From assembly GCA_013694885.1 (NCBI GenBank), contig JACDBO010000209.1, forward strand, positions 1-7,516: a stretch of DNA of 7,516 bases, given 5' to 3'. This DNA comes from Chloroflexia bacterium (GTDB taxonomy: Bacteria > Chloroflexota > Chloroflexia > Thermomicrobiales > UBA6265). Every line of letters starts with the position of its first letter. Positions within the stretch are counted from its first letter, which is position 1. The notes under the pieces were generated by a model. It searched no databases. It was not told the origin of the DNA and saw only the letters and a program-made list of their open reading frames with translations. The position numbers were made by a program, and so were the translations under genes. This document shows positions 1-5,535 of the stretch, in pieces.

Positions 1-123
1 GCCCGATCGAATCCAGCGGTGAATCGTGTCTCGGCTGATGCCGAGCTGGCGCGCCAGCTCGCTCTTACTCGCCCCCTGCGCCAGGTAGTGCCTGAGTAGC
101 ATTCGCGTCTCCCGTCCGATCAT
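1..123 (-). CDS. istA: IS21-family transposase IstA, N-terminal 41 residues (runs off the window)
   Basis: Reading the minus strand from the ATG at 123, the protein begins MIGRETRMLLRHYLAQGASK and continues SELARQLGISRDTIHRWIRSG to the window edge with no stop. This is the typical opening of IS21-family IstA, the DDE transposase that works with the ATPase helper IstB. Residues about 18-38 form a helix-turn-helix of the resolvase/MerR-like type (SELARQLGIS, then DTIHRWI) that would bind the element's terminal repeats. The start is supported by a purine-rich stretch, AAAGGTGGAG, just upstream on the minus strand and by the family's usual MIGRE-type start. The visible part is in frame and undamaged, unlike the other transposases in this window. 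The catalytic domain and istB would lie to the left, outside the window, so whether the element is complete cannot be judged. Confidence 0.82.
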   Translation of the reverse strand, partial: MIGRETRMLLRHYLAQGASKSELARQLGISRDTIHRWIRSG

Positions 124-262
124 GCGCGTCTCCACCTTTGTGAAGACGCATGGTGATGTGAATCACCGGCCGGGAGCGACGCTCTCAGCCGGCAGCCAAA
201 CCGTGCTGCCGACTGTCAGATTTCACCCGCCACAATTGTCGAATTTACAACCGCCGTTAACA
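124..262 (-). mobile_element. Outer end of the IS21-family element (istA side), with two terminal repeats
   Basis: Upstream of istA the minus strand runs out to a sequence beginning TGTTAACGGCGG (251-262 on the plus strand as CCGCCGTTAACA). IS21 elements characteristically end in TG...CA and carry several short repeats near each tip. Here two imperfect copies are seen on the plus strand: ATTTCACCCGCC at 220-231 and ATTTACAACCGCC at 243-255, about 23-24 bases apart. A hairpin GGCAGC/GCTGCC (191-196 with 205-210) sits between the repeats and istA. The tip is placed at 262 from the TG rule and the repeat spacing. No target duplication can be checked because the other end is outside the window. 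Confidence 0.68.
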
Positions 263-507
263 CCGTAGACGCAACTTGCGGATTGGTTCGAGAAATCCAG
301 AGCCCCTCATCGGCGACGCATCACTCGTCGTCTTCGGTCGTACCCAGCACGGAAGACGTAATCAAGACGTCAGGCAGGCGTTGCAGGTTCCGCTTCAGGA
401 GCGCTGCAAAAGCCGAAAATTGGTTCAGAACAGGGAAGAGGCGCCCATCTGGTCGTGCTTTCTGCTACGATTCGCGCCGCCGGGCCGGTCCACGGCGTGC
501 AGGAAAG
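263..507. other. Stretch without a recognisable gene between two IS21-like ends
   Basis: About 245 bases. Several overlapping reading frames are open here, but none gives a protein I recognise, none has a convincing ribosome binding site, and the composition of their products (runs of Arg, Ser and Pro) is what random GC-rich DNA gives. It may be the inner remains of the element whose tip is at 508-551. Confidence 0.5.
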
Positions 508-551
508 GGCCGGTTTAGGGTGTGGATTAATGGCCGGTTTCTGGGTGTCCA
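508..551. repeat. Tandem direct repeat resembling an orphan IS21-type terminus
   Basis: GGCCGGTTTAGGGTGT starts at 508 and GGCCGGTTTCTGGGTGT at 532, a 24-base period. A shorter echo (GGCCGGT) starts at 483. Read on the minus strand the outer edge is TGGACACCC, followed by AAACCGGCC, a spacer, CACACCC and AAACCGGCC again. IS21-family ends are built this way: a TG tip followed by two or more transposase-binding repeats about 20-25 bases apart. No matching transposase gene is attached, so this would be the remnant of a second element, distinct from the one whose tip is at 262. Confidence 0.45.
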
Positions 552-615
552 CCGAGGAGACGTGAGCCCGACCTGGCTGGGGCCGATAGCTCGGGTTCGA
601 TTCCCCACCCCGGTA
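551..615 (+). other. tRNA-like T-arm and acceptor sequence, probably a degenerate tRNA 3' remnant
   Basis: TCGGG-TTCGATT-CCCCA at 591-607 has the shape of a tRNA T-arm: the invariant TTCGA loop and a five-pair stem with one C-C mismatch. It is followed by CCCCGGT plus A (608-615), which fits a 3' acceptor strand. ACCGAGG at 551-557 could pair with it with one mismatch. The intervening 33 bases are too few for a normal D-arm and anticodon arm, there is no recognisable anticodon loop and no encoded CCA. A working tRNA is therefore unlikely. It may be a remnant of an integration site, or chance. Confidence 0.25.
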
Positions 616-626
616 ATCACAAGGGA

Positions 627-1455
627 TTGACGAGCCGTCTTGCGGGTAGCGGCCCTCGTGGAGGGCAACAGCCTCCGCGCCCACCAGCCGTATGACGGAT
701 GTGTCGATTAACACCGTCACGAAACTGCTGGTCGATCTCGGCTTGGTCTGCGCGAAGTATCAGTACGAGACGCTGACAAACCTCCCCTGCAAGCGCATCG
801 AATGCGATGAGATTTGGTCGTTCGTCGGCGCGAAGGATCAGAACGTTCCCGAAGAGAAGCGCGGTCAGTTTGGCTTGGCTCAGTGTGGACGTGGACGGCG
901 CTCTGCGCCGACACGAAGATCGTTCCGTCCTGGCTGATTGGTCCGCGTGACGCTGGCGCGGCTCACCAGTTTATGCAGGAGTTGGCCTCACGTCTGAAGC
1001 GCCCCGTGCAGATCACGACGGACGGACACAAGGTGTACGTGAACGCGGTGGAAGGCGCGTTCGGAGCCGATGTGGACTTCGCTAGGCTCACGAAGATCTA
1101 CGGGAACGATCCGACGAACGAAACGCGTTACAGTCGCGCGAAGATCCTGAGCAGCACCAAGGAGGTAATAAAAGGCAACCCCAATCCCGCCCTTATCTCC
1201 ACGTCGTACGTCGAGCGCCAGAATCTCACGATGCGGATGTCGATGCGCCGGTTCACGCGACTCACAAACGGTTTTAGCAAGAAGGTCGAGAACCACGCGC
1301 ACGCCGTGGCCCTCCACTTCATGCACTACAACTTCTGCCGCATCCACAAGACGCTGCGCGTTACCCCAGCGATGGCCGCTGGCGTTACGCAGCACGTCTG
1401 GAGCTTGGAAGAGGTTATTGGGCTGTTTGATGCAGCCGTTAAAAAAGCGGCATAG
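627..1455 (+). pseudogene. IS1-family DDE transposase, broken by at least three frameshifts
   Basis: Pieces of one IS1-family transposase occur in order in three frames. LVEGNSLRA (655-681) is the N-terminal part. SRMTDVSINTVTKLLVDLG onward (from about 686) is the DNA-binding helix and the first catalytic block, CDEIWSFVGAK. From about 870 to the stop at 1455 come VWTWTAL, TTDGHKVYVNAVEGAFG, STSYVERQNLTMRMSMRRFT, FSKKVENHAHAV and RIHKTLRVTPAMAAG. The Asp of CDEIW, the Asp of TTDGHK and the Glu of YVERQN are the expected catalytic triad. Breaks: one extra base near 681-684 (cgcgccCacc, where the family has R-A-I-S-R); about one base lost near 868-885 before VWTWT; and disorder near 640 that leaves the first codons (a TTG at 627, then T-S-R-L) out of frame. 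None of the junctions resembles the A-rich slippery site of IS1 itself. The protein cannot be made as a whole. No inverted repeats were convincingly found. Confidence 0.85.
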
Positions 1456-1537
1456 TTAGCGAAATGGTTATCCCGCAATACGCGGTTGTCAAGTCGCCAG
1501 CCTCCGCAACGAGCGTTCCTCTCTAAACTGGGAGGGT
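1456..1537. other. Spacer after the IS1-like pseudogene
   Basis: Probably contains the right end of the IS1-like element. A sequence such as ATGGTTATCCCGCAATACG (about 1463-1481) is in the right place for a terminal repeat, but I could not match it to a partner upstream of 627. Confidence 0.3.
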
Positions 1538-1716
1538 ATGCCTTGCGTTGGCGATGAGGGGACCGTCGTGGACTACTATGGCGGCCGGCTGGATTCGTAC
1601 ATCGTAGAGTCCGTACGACCGGACGGGACGACAGCCTGTTAGCGGAATTCTCCGGCGATGAGCTGCTTGTCGTTTCGGCACCGCAGGCGTCAACCCCAGA
1701 CGCTACCGAAAATTGA
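1538..1716 (+). pseudogene. Small DUF4926-like protein gene, split by a one-base deletion
   Basis: Frame one from the ATG at 1538 gives MPCVGDEGTVVDYYGGRLD and then YIVESVRPDGTTAC before a TAG at 1640. Shifting one base gives LAEFSGDELLVVSAPQ and on to a TGA at 1714-1716. Together these read like a DUF4926-type small beta-barrel protein, whose hallmarks are G-x-x-GTVV, a Y-x-V-E-F-like strand, and a final strand ending in D-E-L. Restoring one T at about 1638 (TGT TTA GCG in place of TGT TAG) joins the two halves. The N-terminal strand expected before GDEGTVV is not clear; the frame is open upstream to at least 1502, so the original start may lie further left. The family is of unknown function and is often found in genomic regions carrying toxin-like genes, so this is likely a discarded accessory cassette. 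The family assignment is from pattern memory and is only moderately secure. Confidence 0.5.
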
Positions 1717-1746
1717 AACTGAGACACTACCCGAAAGACCGTGCAG

Positions 1747-1775
1747 TTGCTTCCGGGCCATTGCAGGCGTATGAT
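1747..1775 (+). promoter_or_regulatory. Sigma-70-type promoter giving a leaderless mRNA for the sigma factor
   Basis: TTGCTT (1747-1752) and TATGAT (1770-1775) are separated by exactly 17 bases, fitting a -35/-10 pair (three and five of six consensus bases). Transcription would begin about 1781-1784, at or next to the ATG at 1784. This agrees with the lack of any Shine-Dalgarno sequence in front of that ATG. Confidence 0.5.
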
Positions 1776-1783
1776 CCTGCCGC

Positions 1784-2362
1784 ATGAATACCGACTCCTC
1801 GTTGCAGCTGGTCAACCTGGTCAAGGCCGGCGACGCGCCCGCCTTGGAGCGACTCCTGTTAAGATACCTCCCTCGGCTCAGGTGTTGGGCACATCGCCGA
1901 TTGCCGGCCTGGGCGCGACGTAACAATGACACGGAAGACCTGGTGCAGGAGACCCTCGTAAACGCCGCGCGAAATCTGAGGGGTCTGCGTATGCAGCATG
2001 CAGGGTCACTTCGAACTTACATGCGCCGTGCGCTGGAGAATCGAATCAACGACGAGATCAGGCGCGCGCACCGCTGCCCTCCCACGGTAGAGCTGGCGCA
2101 TACGTTGTCCGGAGATGATCCATCAGAGCTGGAGCGGGTTATTTCACGGGAGGATCTTGCTCGGTGTCGTGCCGCTCTGGCGCGGTTATCCGCAGCGGAC
2201 CGGGAGATTCTTATGGTGCGGCTGACTCGGGGCGATGTCAGTTTCCGCACGCTGGCATCACTGACCGGTAAGCCTAGTGAAGACGCCGCGAGAGTTGCAC
2301 TCGCGCGAGCGGTAAGGCGCCTGGCTCTCGAAATGGAACGGCTGGAGGCCTGTCCACTCTGA
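1784..2362 (+). CDS. ECF-type RNA polymerase sigma factor
   Basis: A 192-residue protein of normal ECF length. Region 2 spans about residues 8-95: a first helix (QLVNLVKAGDAPALERLLLR), the core-binding and -10 recognition block NDTEDLVQETLVNAARNL (48-65), and the helix TYMRRALENRINDEIRR (78-94). A linker follows. Region 4 spans about 124-188, with RLSAADREILMVRL, LASLTGKPSEDAARVALARA as the -35-binding helix-turn-helix, and VRRLALEMERL. No anti-sigma gene is adjacent; the next gene, 31 bases on in the same direction, is a large membrane protein kinase, as in sigma groups controlled by Ser/Thr kinases. The DxED motif carries a threonine (Thr50), a possible phosphate acceptor. The ATG at 1784 is chosen because the homology begins right after it and a well-spaced promoter ends just before it; there is no ribosome binding site. 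The target promoters are unknown. Confidence 0.9.
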   Translation: MNTDSSLQLVNLVKAGDAPALERLLLRYLPRLRCWAHRRLPAWARRNNDTEDLVQETLVNAARNLRGLRMQHAGSLRTYMRRALENRINDEIRRAHRCPPTVELAHTLSGDDPSELERVISREDLARCRAALARLSAADREILMVRLTRGDVSFRTLASLTGKPSEDAARVALARAVRRLALEMERLEACPL

Positions 2363-2393
2363 GTCCCCGCCCTCAGGAGTCGAGTCTAGTGGC

Positions 2394-5000
2394 ATGCCCC
2401 TCCCACAGCCAGCACCTGCAGCGGAACAGCCTCACAACCGCAGTGAACTCCTCGTCGAGGCCCTACTGGATGCCAGCTCGCGGCGGAGACCGCGCTCGGC
2501 GATCCGTGTTCTGGTAGATGCGAGTATTCCGCTCGTGGTCCTGCGCGTGCTCGTATCAGTCGGTGCGTGGCTGTCGGGATATCCGATTGCGCCGGCAGAC
2601 GCGCCGCTAGGGTCATTAACGGGTGCTGCGCTTTTCGTCTGCTACGGCACTACCGGAGCGTTGCTTCTGACAGTCGGCCAGCGGGACGAACGCGCCCGCT
2701 ACTTGGGTGCTTTTTTCCTAGTAATCGCGAGTGCTTTTGCGCGGGAGCCCGCTGAAGCTCTCGCGATGACGAGCGGCCCTGGCGTGCTTCGTGAGTTCGC
2801 CACTCTGCGGTATGACCCTTTACTTCCGCTCTATTTTTCGCTGTTCGTCAGTCGATTCCCAAGACACGCCTCCGAGTCAAGCTACCGGCCGTGCGACCTT
2901 TTAGTCGCGTTGTGCGCCTCGTTCGCCGGCTTGGCCGGAACAACCGCAATCATCGACTGGGGGACTCGTGGTGGGCGCCTAATCACCTCTGGAATGTGGC
3001 TGCAACCCAGTGATGCTTACTGGACGATAATCTTCGGCCTGCTGTGCGGTGGCCTGATACTGCTGCTATGGCGAAGCCGAACCGCCACCGGGGCCGAACG
3101 GGTGCGAGCGGTCTGGTTTTCGGTAGGGCTGGCGGTCGGACTCATTCCTCTTTGCGCCGCGGTTCTGCTCTATGCCTCCAGCGAAACTTTTAAGGCACTC
3201 ACACTGCGGCCTGATGTCCGCTCCGCTTTCGGCGCCTTCATTGCCGTCGGGCTGCTGACGATTCCCCCGTCCACGATGTATTCCGTGGCTGTGCGGCAGG
3301 TGCTTGAGATCCGCATCGTTATTCGGCGTGCCCTTCGCTGCGCGTTAGCGAAGGTTGCGACGGTGGGGCTATGCCTTTTGCCACTTGTCTTGCTGGCGTG
3401 GACAGCATACGCCAGCCGCAGCCATACCATTGCGGGGTTTGCGCAAGACCCGTGGGGCAGGTTGTTAATCGCGGCCGCATCTATCGGAATCCTTGGCATG
3501 GTCGTCGTCCATCGACTTCTCGGATGGCTGGAAAGAGTGATTCTGCACGGACCCTACGACAGCTTTGCGGCAATCTCTGATCTTCGACAGCGGCTCGAAA
3601 CGGCAGCCAATCCTGCTGCAGTCGTCGACCATACCCGCAGAGTTATCGAAGCTACTCTGCGGCCGGCAAGCGTGACGGCGGTATACGCAGCATACCGCGG
3701 TGCCCCGTTTTCAAACACCACGAGTGGCACCCGCGCACTTGCAGCAGACTCGTCGCTCGTGGAGGTGCTTACCCGCTCGACCGATGCTGCTGTACCTGTA
3801 ACGGATGCGCTCCTGCGCTTTGTTGGGACATCCGACGCAGCCTGGCTGTCCGGTTCGTGTGCCGAGCACTTGTTGTGCATTCGGCTGACGGGCGAGATAG
3901 TCGGCATAATTGCACTCGCAGAACGCTCGAGTGAGCGACCGTACAACGTGGAGGATTGTCGGTTTCTTGCGGAACTGTCGCAGACGGCAGCAGTGCATCT
4001 ACAGCATCTCCCGAGGAGACAACCAAGTCAACAGCAGGACTCGCGCGGCGACTCATCCACTCGCCCGGCAATGGAGTGCAGCGGTTGCGGCGAGGTCTCC
4101 GGGCCTGACATCGTCGGCACGTGCCCGGCGTGTGGTCATCCTCTCGATTTCTGCCAGTTGCCGCCCATTGTGGGCGGGAAATTCCGCATTCAGAGAAGGA
4201 TAGGACGGGGCGGGATGGGCATCGTTTACTTAGCCAAGGATGAGCGCCTCCAGCGGGATGTTGCGGTGAAAACCCTGCCGTATATTTCCGTAGCTGCAGA
4301 ACGGCGTCTCGAACGCGAAGCCCAGTTTATGGCCCGGGTGTCTCATCCGCACGTAGCATCGATTTATTCGCTCGAAGCTTGGGGTGACCGGCCCGTGCTG
4401 GTCACGGAGTATCTCTCCGGAGGCACGCTCCAGACCCGCCTGCTCACCGGGCGCCCTCAGCCGAATGAAGTTGTGTCGTGGGGCCTCCAGCTAGCACAAG
4501 GATTGACGCGCCTCCACCGAGAGGGTCTGGTTCACGGCGACCTTAAGCCCAGCAACATCGGGTTTGATGCTGTAGGGGCCGCTAAGCTCCTGGACTTCGG
4601 CTTGGCGGAAACCGCTGCGGATCGTAATCGGAACGTGAACAGGGTGTTGTCGACGGCGAACCAGGCGCAGTTCGGGACACCCTTCTACGCTTGTCCAGAA
4701 ATGGACGAGCGCCCGCCCTGTCCTAGCTTCGATCTGTGGGGCTTGGCGCTCGTCCTATATGAGGCCCTAGCGGGTAGAGCTAGTATTCACGCTACTGCCA
4801 ATGGTCGTCCCAAGCTACCGCTGGTGCCGTTGACAGACCTACACCCGGACGTCTCCACCACGCTTTCGCACTTCTTCGTCCGGGCGCTCAGCGCCGAGCC
4901 CGCTCTGCGGCCATCCTCGGCGGCCGAGTTCGGCCTGTGGCTGCGCCGATCTGCCCCCATCACTGCGGTGTCCCCAGGGGCACCATATTCCAGCCTTTAA
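2394..5000 (+). CDS. Membrane sensor Ser/Thr protein kinase (multi-pass membrane region, GAF-like domain, zinc ribbon, C-terminal kinase)
   Basis: An 868-residue protein. Residues about 40-375 hold some eight to ten hydrophobic segments (for example 43-62, 76-96, 168-187, 209-226, 240-262, 320-339 and 355-375). Residues about 385-540 look like a GAF domain (LRQRLETAANPAAVVDHTRR at the start; GEIVGIIALAERSSERPY near the end). Residues 562-580 form a CxxC-x11-CxxC zinc ribbon. The kinase spans about 597-850: glycine loop IGRGGMGIVY (603-612), Lys626 in VAVK, Glu642 of helix C, HGDLKPSN with Asp716 and Asn721, DFG 734-736, then CPEM and DLWGLALVLYE. All key catalytic residues are present. HGD in place of HRD makes it a non-RD kinase, so activation need not depend on activation-loop phosphorylation. 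The order is reversed from the usual bacterial kinase, where the kinase is N-terminal. The membrane-GAF half resembles sensor histidine kinases of the ComP type, with a Ser/Thr kinase in place of the histidine kinase. It is probably co-transcribed with the sigma gene. AGGAG at 2375-2379 is 14 bases from the ATG, unusually far, and no other start is in frame. Confidence 0.92.
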   Translation: MPLPQPAPAAEQPHNRSELLVEALLDASSRRRPRSAIRVLVDASIPLVVLRVLVSVGAWLSGYPIAPADAPLGSLTGAALFVCYGTTGALLLTVGQRDERARYLGAFFLVIASAFAREPAEALAMTSGPGVLREFATLRYDPLLPLYFSLFVSRFPRHASESSYRPCDLLVALCASFAGLAGTTAIIDWGTRGGRLITSGMWLQPSDAYWTIIFGLLCGGLILLLWRSRTATGAERVRAVWFSVGLAVGLIPLCAAVLLYASSETFKALTLRPDVRSAFGAFIAVGLLTIPPSTMYSVAVRQVLEIRIVIRRALRCALAKVATVGLCLLPLVLLAWTAYASRSHTIAGFAQDPWGRLLIAAASIGILGMVVVHRLLGWLERVILHGPYDSFAAISDLRQRLETAANPAAVVDHTRRVIEATLRPASVTAVYAAYRGAPFSNTTSGTRALAADSSLVEVLTRSTDAAVPVTDALLRFVGTSDAAWLSGSCAEHLLCIRLTGEIVGIIALAERSSERPYNVEDCRFLAELSQTAAVHLQHLPRRQPSQQQDSRGDSSTRPAMECSGCGEVSGPDIVGTCPACGHPLDFCQLPPIVGGKFRIQRRIGRGGMGIVYLAKDERLQRDVAVKTLPYISVAAERRLEREAQFMARVSHPHVASIYSLEAWGDRPVLVTEYLSGGTLQTRLLTGRPQPNEVVSWGLQLAQGLTRLHREGLVHGDLKPSNIGFDAVGAAKLLDFGLAETAADRNRNVNRVLSTANQAQFGTPFYACPEMDERPPCPSFDLWGLALVLYEALAGRASIHATANGRPKLPLVPLTDLHPDVSTTLSHFFVRALSAEPALRPSSAAEFGLWLRRSAPITAVSPGAPYSSL

Positions 5001-5327
5001 CGCTCGCGCCTTGGTTCGATGGGCGGCAGCCTCGAAGCGTTCCGCGGCTGTATCGACGTGCTCCGCAAGAATTGTCATGTCGCCGCCCTCTAATGCGAGC
5101 GACGCCGAGTAGCGCCCCATAGATGCAACGTAGTCAAGCAGGTGGTGCTTCGCACGCTGCCACTCGGCACGGCCCTCAGCGCTGCCCAAGTTTGCCGTCA
5201 GGTAAGGGCGATAGCGTCGCTGTAACGTTCTGATTGCAGCACTATGAACGCGTACGTGACCAGCGCCTGCACCGAAGGCGTAGCAGAACTGACCCAGAAC
5301 ACTCTCGATCTCTTCGTGACATTCCAT
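4839..5327 (-). CDS. Small helical protein of unknown function, possibly histone-fold-like; C-terminus antisense to the kinase gene
   Basis: The ATG at 5327 (minus strand) follows GGGAGGAG (5335-5342) at a spacing of seven bases, the best ribosome binding site in the window. It is preferred over the longer start at 5369, which has none. The product is 162 residues. Residues 1-110 look protein-like and helical: HEEIESVLGQFCYAFG, VHSAAIRTLQRRYRPYL, then a long helix EWQRAKHHLLDYVASMGRYS running into SLALEGGDMTILAEHVDTAA and ERFEAAAHRTKAR. The short-long-short helix pattern, with a GGDMTI strap before the last helix, recalls a histone fold (compare GRKTI before the last helix of archaeal histones). 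This is a speculative structural reading, not a family match. Residues about 111-162 are the reverse complement of the kinase 3' end and have the look of antisense translation (rich in G, R, P and W). The natural end may therefore have been lost to a rearrangement, or the gene may truly overlap the kinase tail. Confidence 0.55.
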   Translation of the reverse strand: MECHEEIESVLGQFCYAFGAGAGHVRVHSAAIRTLQRRYRPYLTANLGSAEGRAEWQRAKHHLLDYVASMGRYSASLALEGGDMTILAEHVDTAAERFEAAAHRTKARALKAGIWCPWGHRSDGGRSAQPQAELGRRGWPQSGLGAERPDEEVRKRGGDVRV

Positions 5328-5334
5328 ATCGTAG

Positions 5335-5342
5335 CTCCTCCC
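5335..5342 (-). promoter_or_regulatory. Strong Shine-Dalgarno sequence of the minus-strand small protein
   Basis: GGGAGGAG on the minus strand, seven bases before the ATG at 5327. It decides the start in favour of 5327 and is the main evidence that this gene is translated. Confidence 0.65.
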
Positions 5343-5461
5343 AGAAGGGCCGCCCTCTATCTCGAACACCGCGCTTACTCCCTACTGACGATGCCCACGT
5401 CAGAAGCGAACGGCCACACCCTGAGAGCCCTGACGCTGGGCACCTACAGGGGTTCTTTCCG

Positions 5462-5502
5462 GGTACATGGGTAACAAACACCTCTGAGGACATGGGTAAC
5501 AC
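5462..5502 (+). repeat. Left terminal inverted repeat of the IS481-like element
   Basis: Contains two exact copies of ACATGGGTAACA (5465-5476, 5490-5501) separated by 13 bases that include the small hairpin CCTC-T-GAGG. The partner is the right end at 6793-6833. Confidence 0.85.
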
Positions 5503-5521
5503 TTTTCGGCCACAGTCACGC

Positions 5522-5527
5522 AGGAGG
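5522..5527 (+). promoter_or_regulatory. Ribosome binding site of the IS481-like transposase
   Basis: AGGAGG eight bases before the ATG at 5536. It fixes the start of the transposase reading frame. Confidence 0.7.
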
Positions 5528-5535
5528 ATTGCGCG

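Noticed and set aside
283..630. Plus-strand frame of 115 codons
   Set aside because: Runs through the tandem repeat and the tRNA-like segment, matches no family I know, and has no convincing start signal.
850..890. Programmed frameshift in the IS1-like transposase, as in IS1 itself
   Set aside because: No A-rich slippery sequence is present at the junction, and a second and third break exist upstream.
4975..5030. Terminator between the kinase and the minus-strand gene
   Set aside because: No stem followed by a T-run is visible on either strand.
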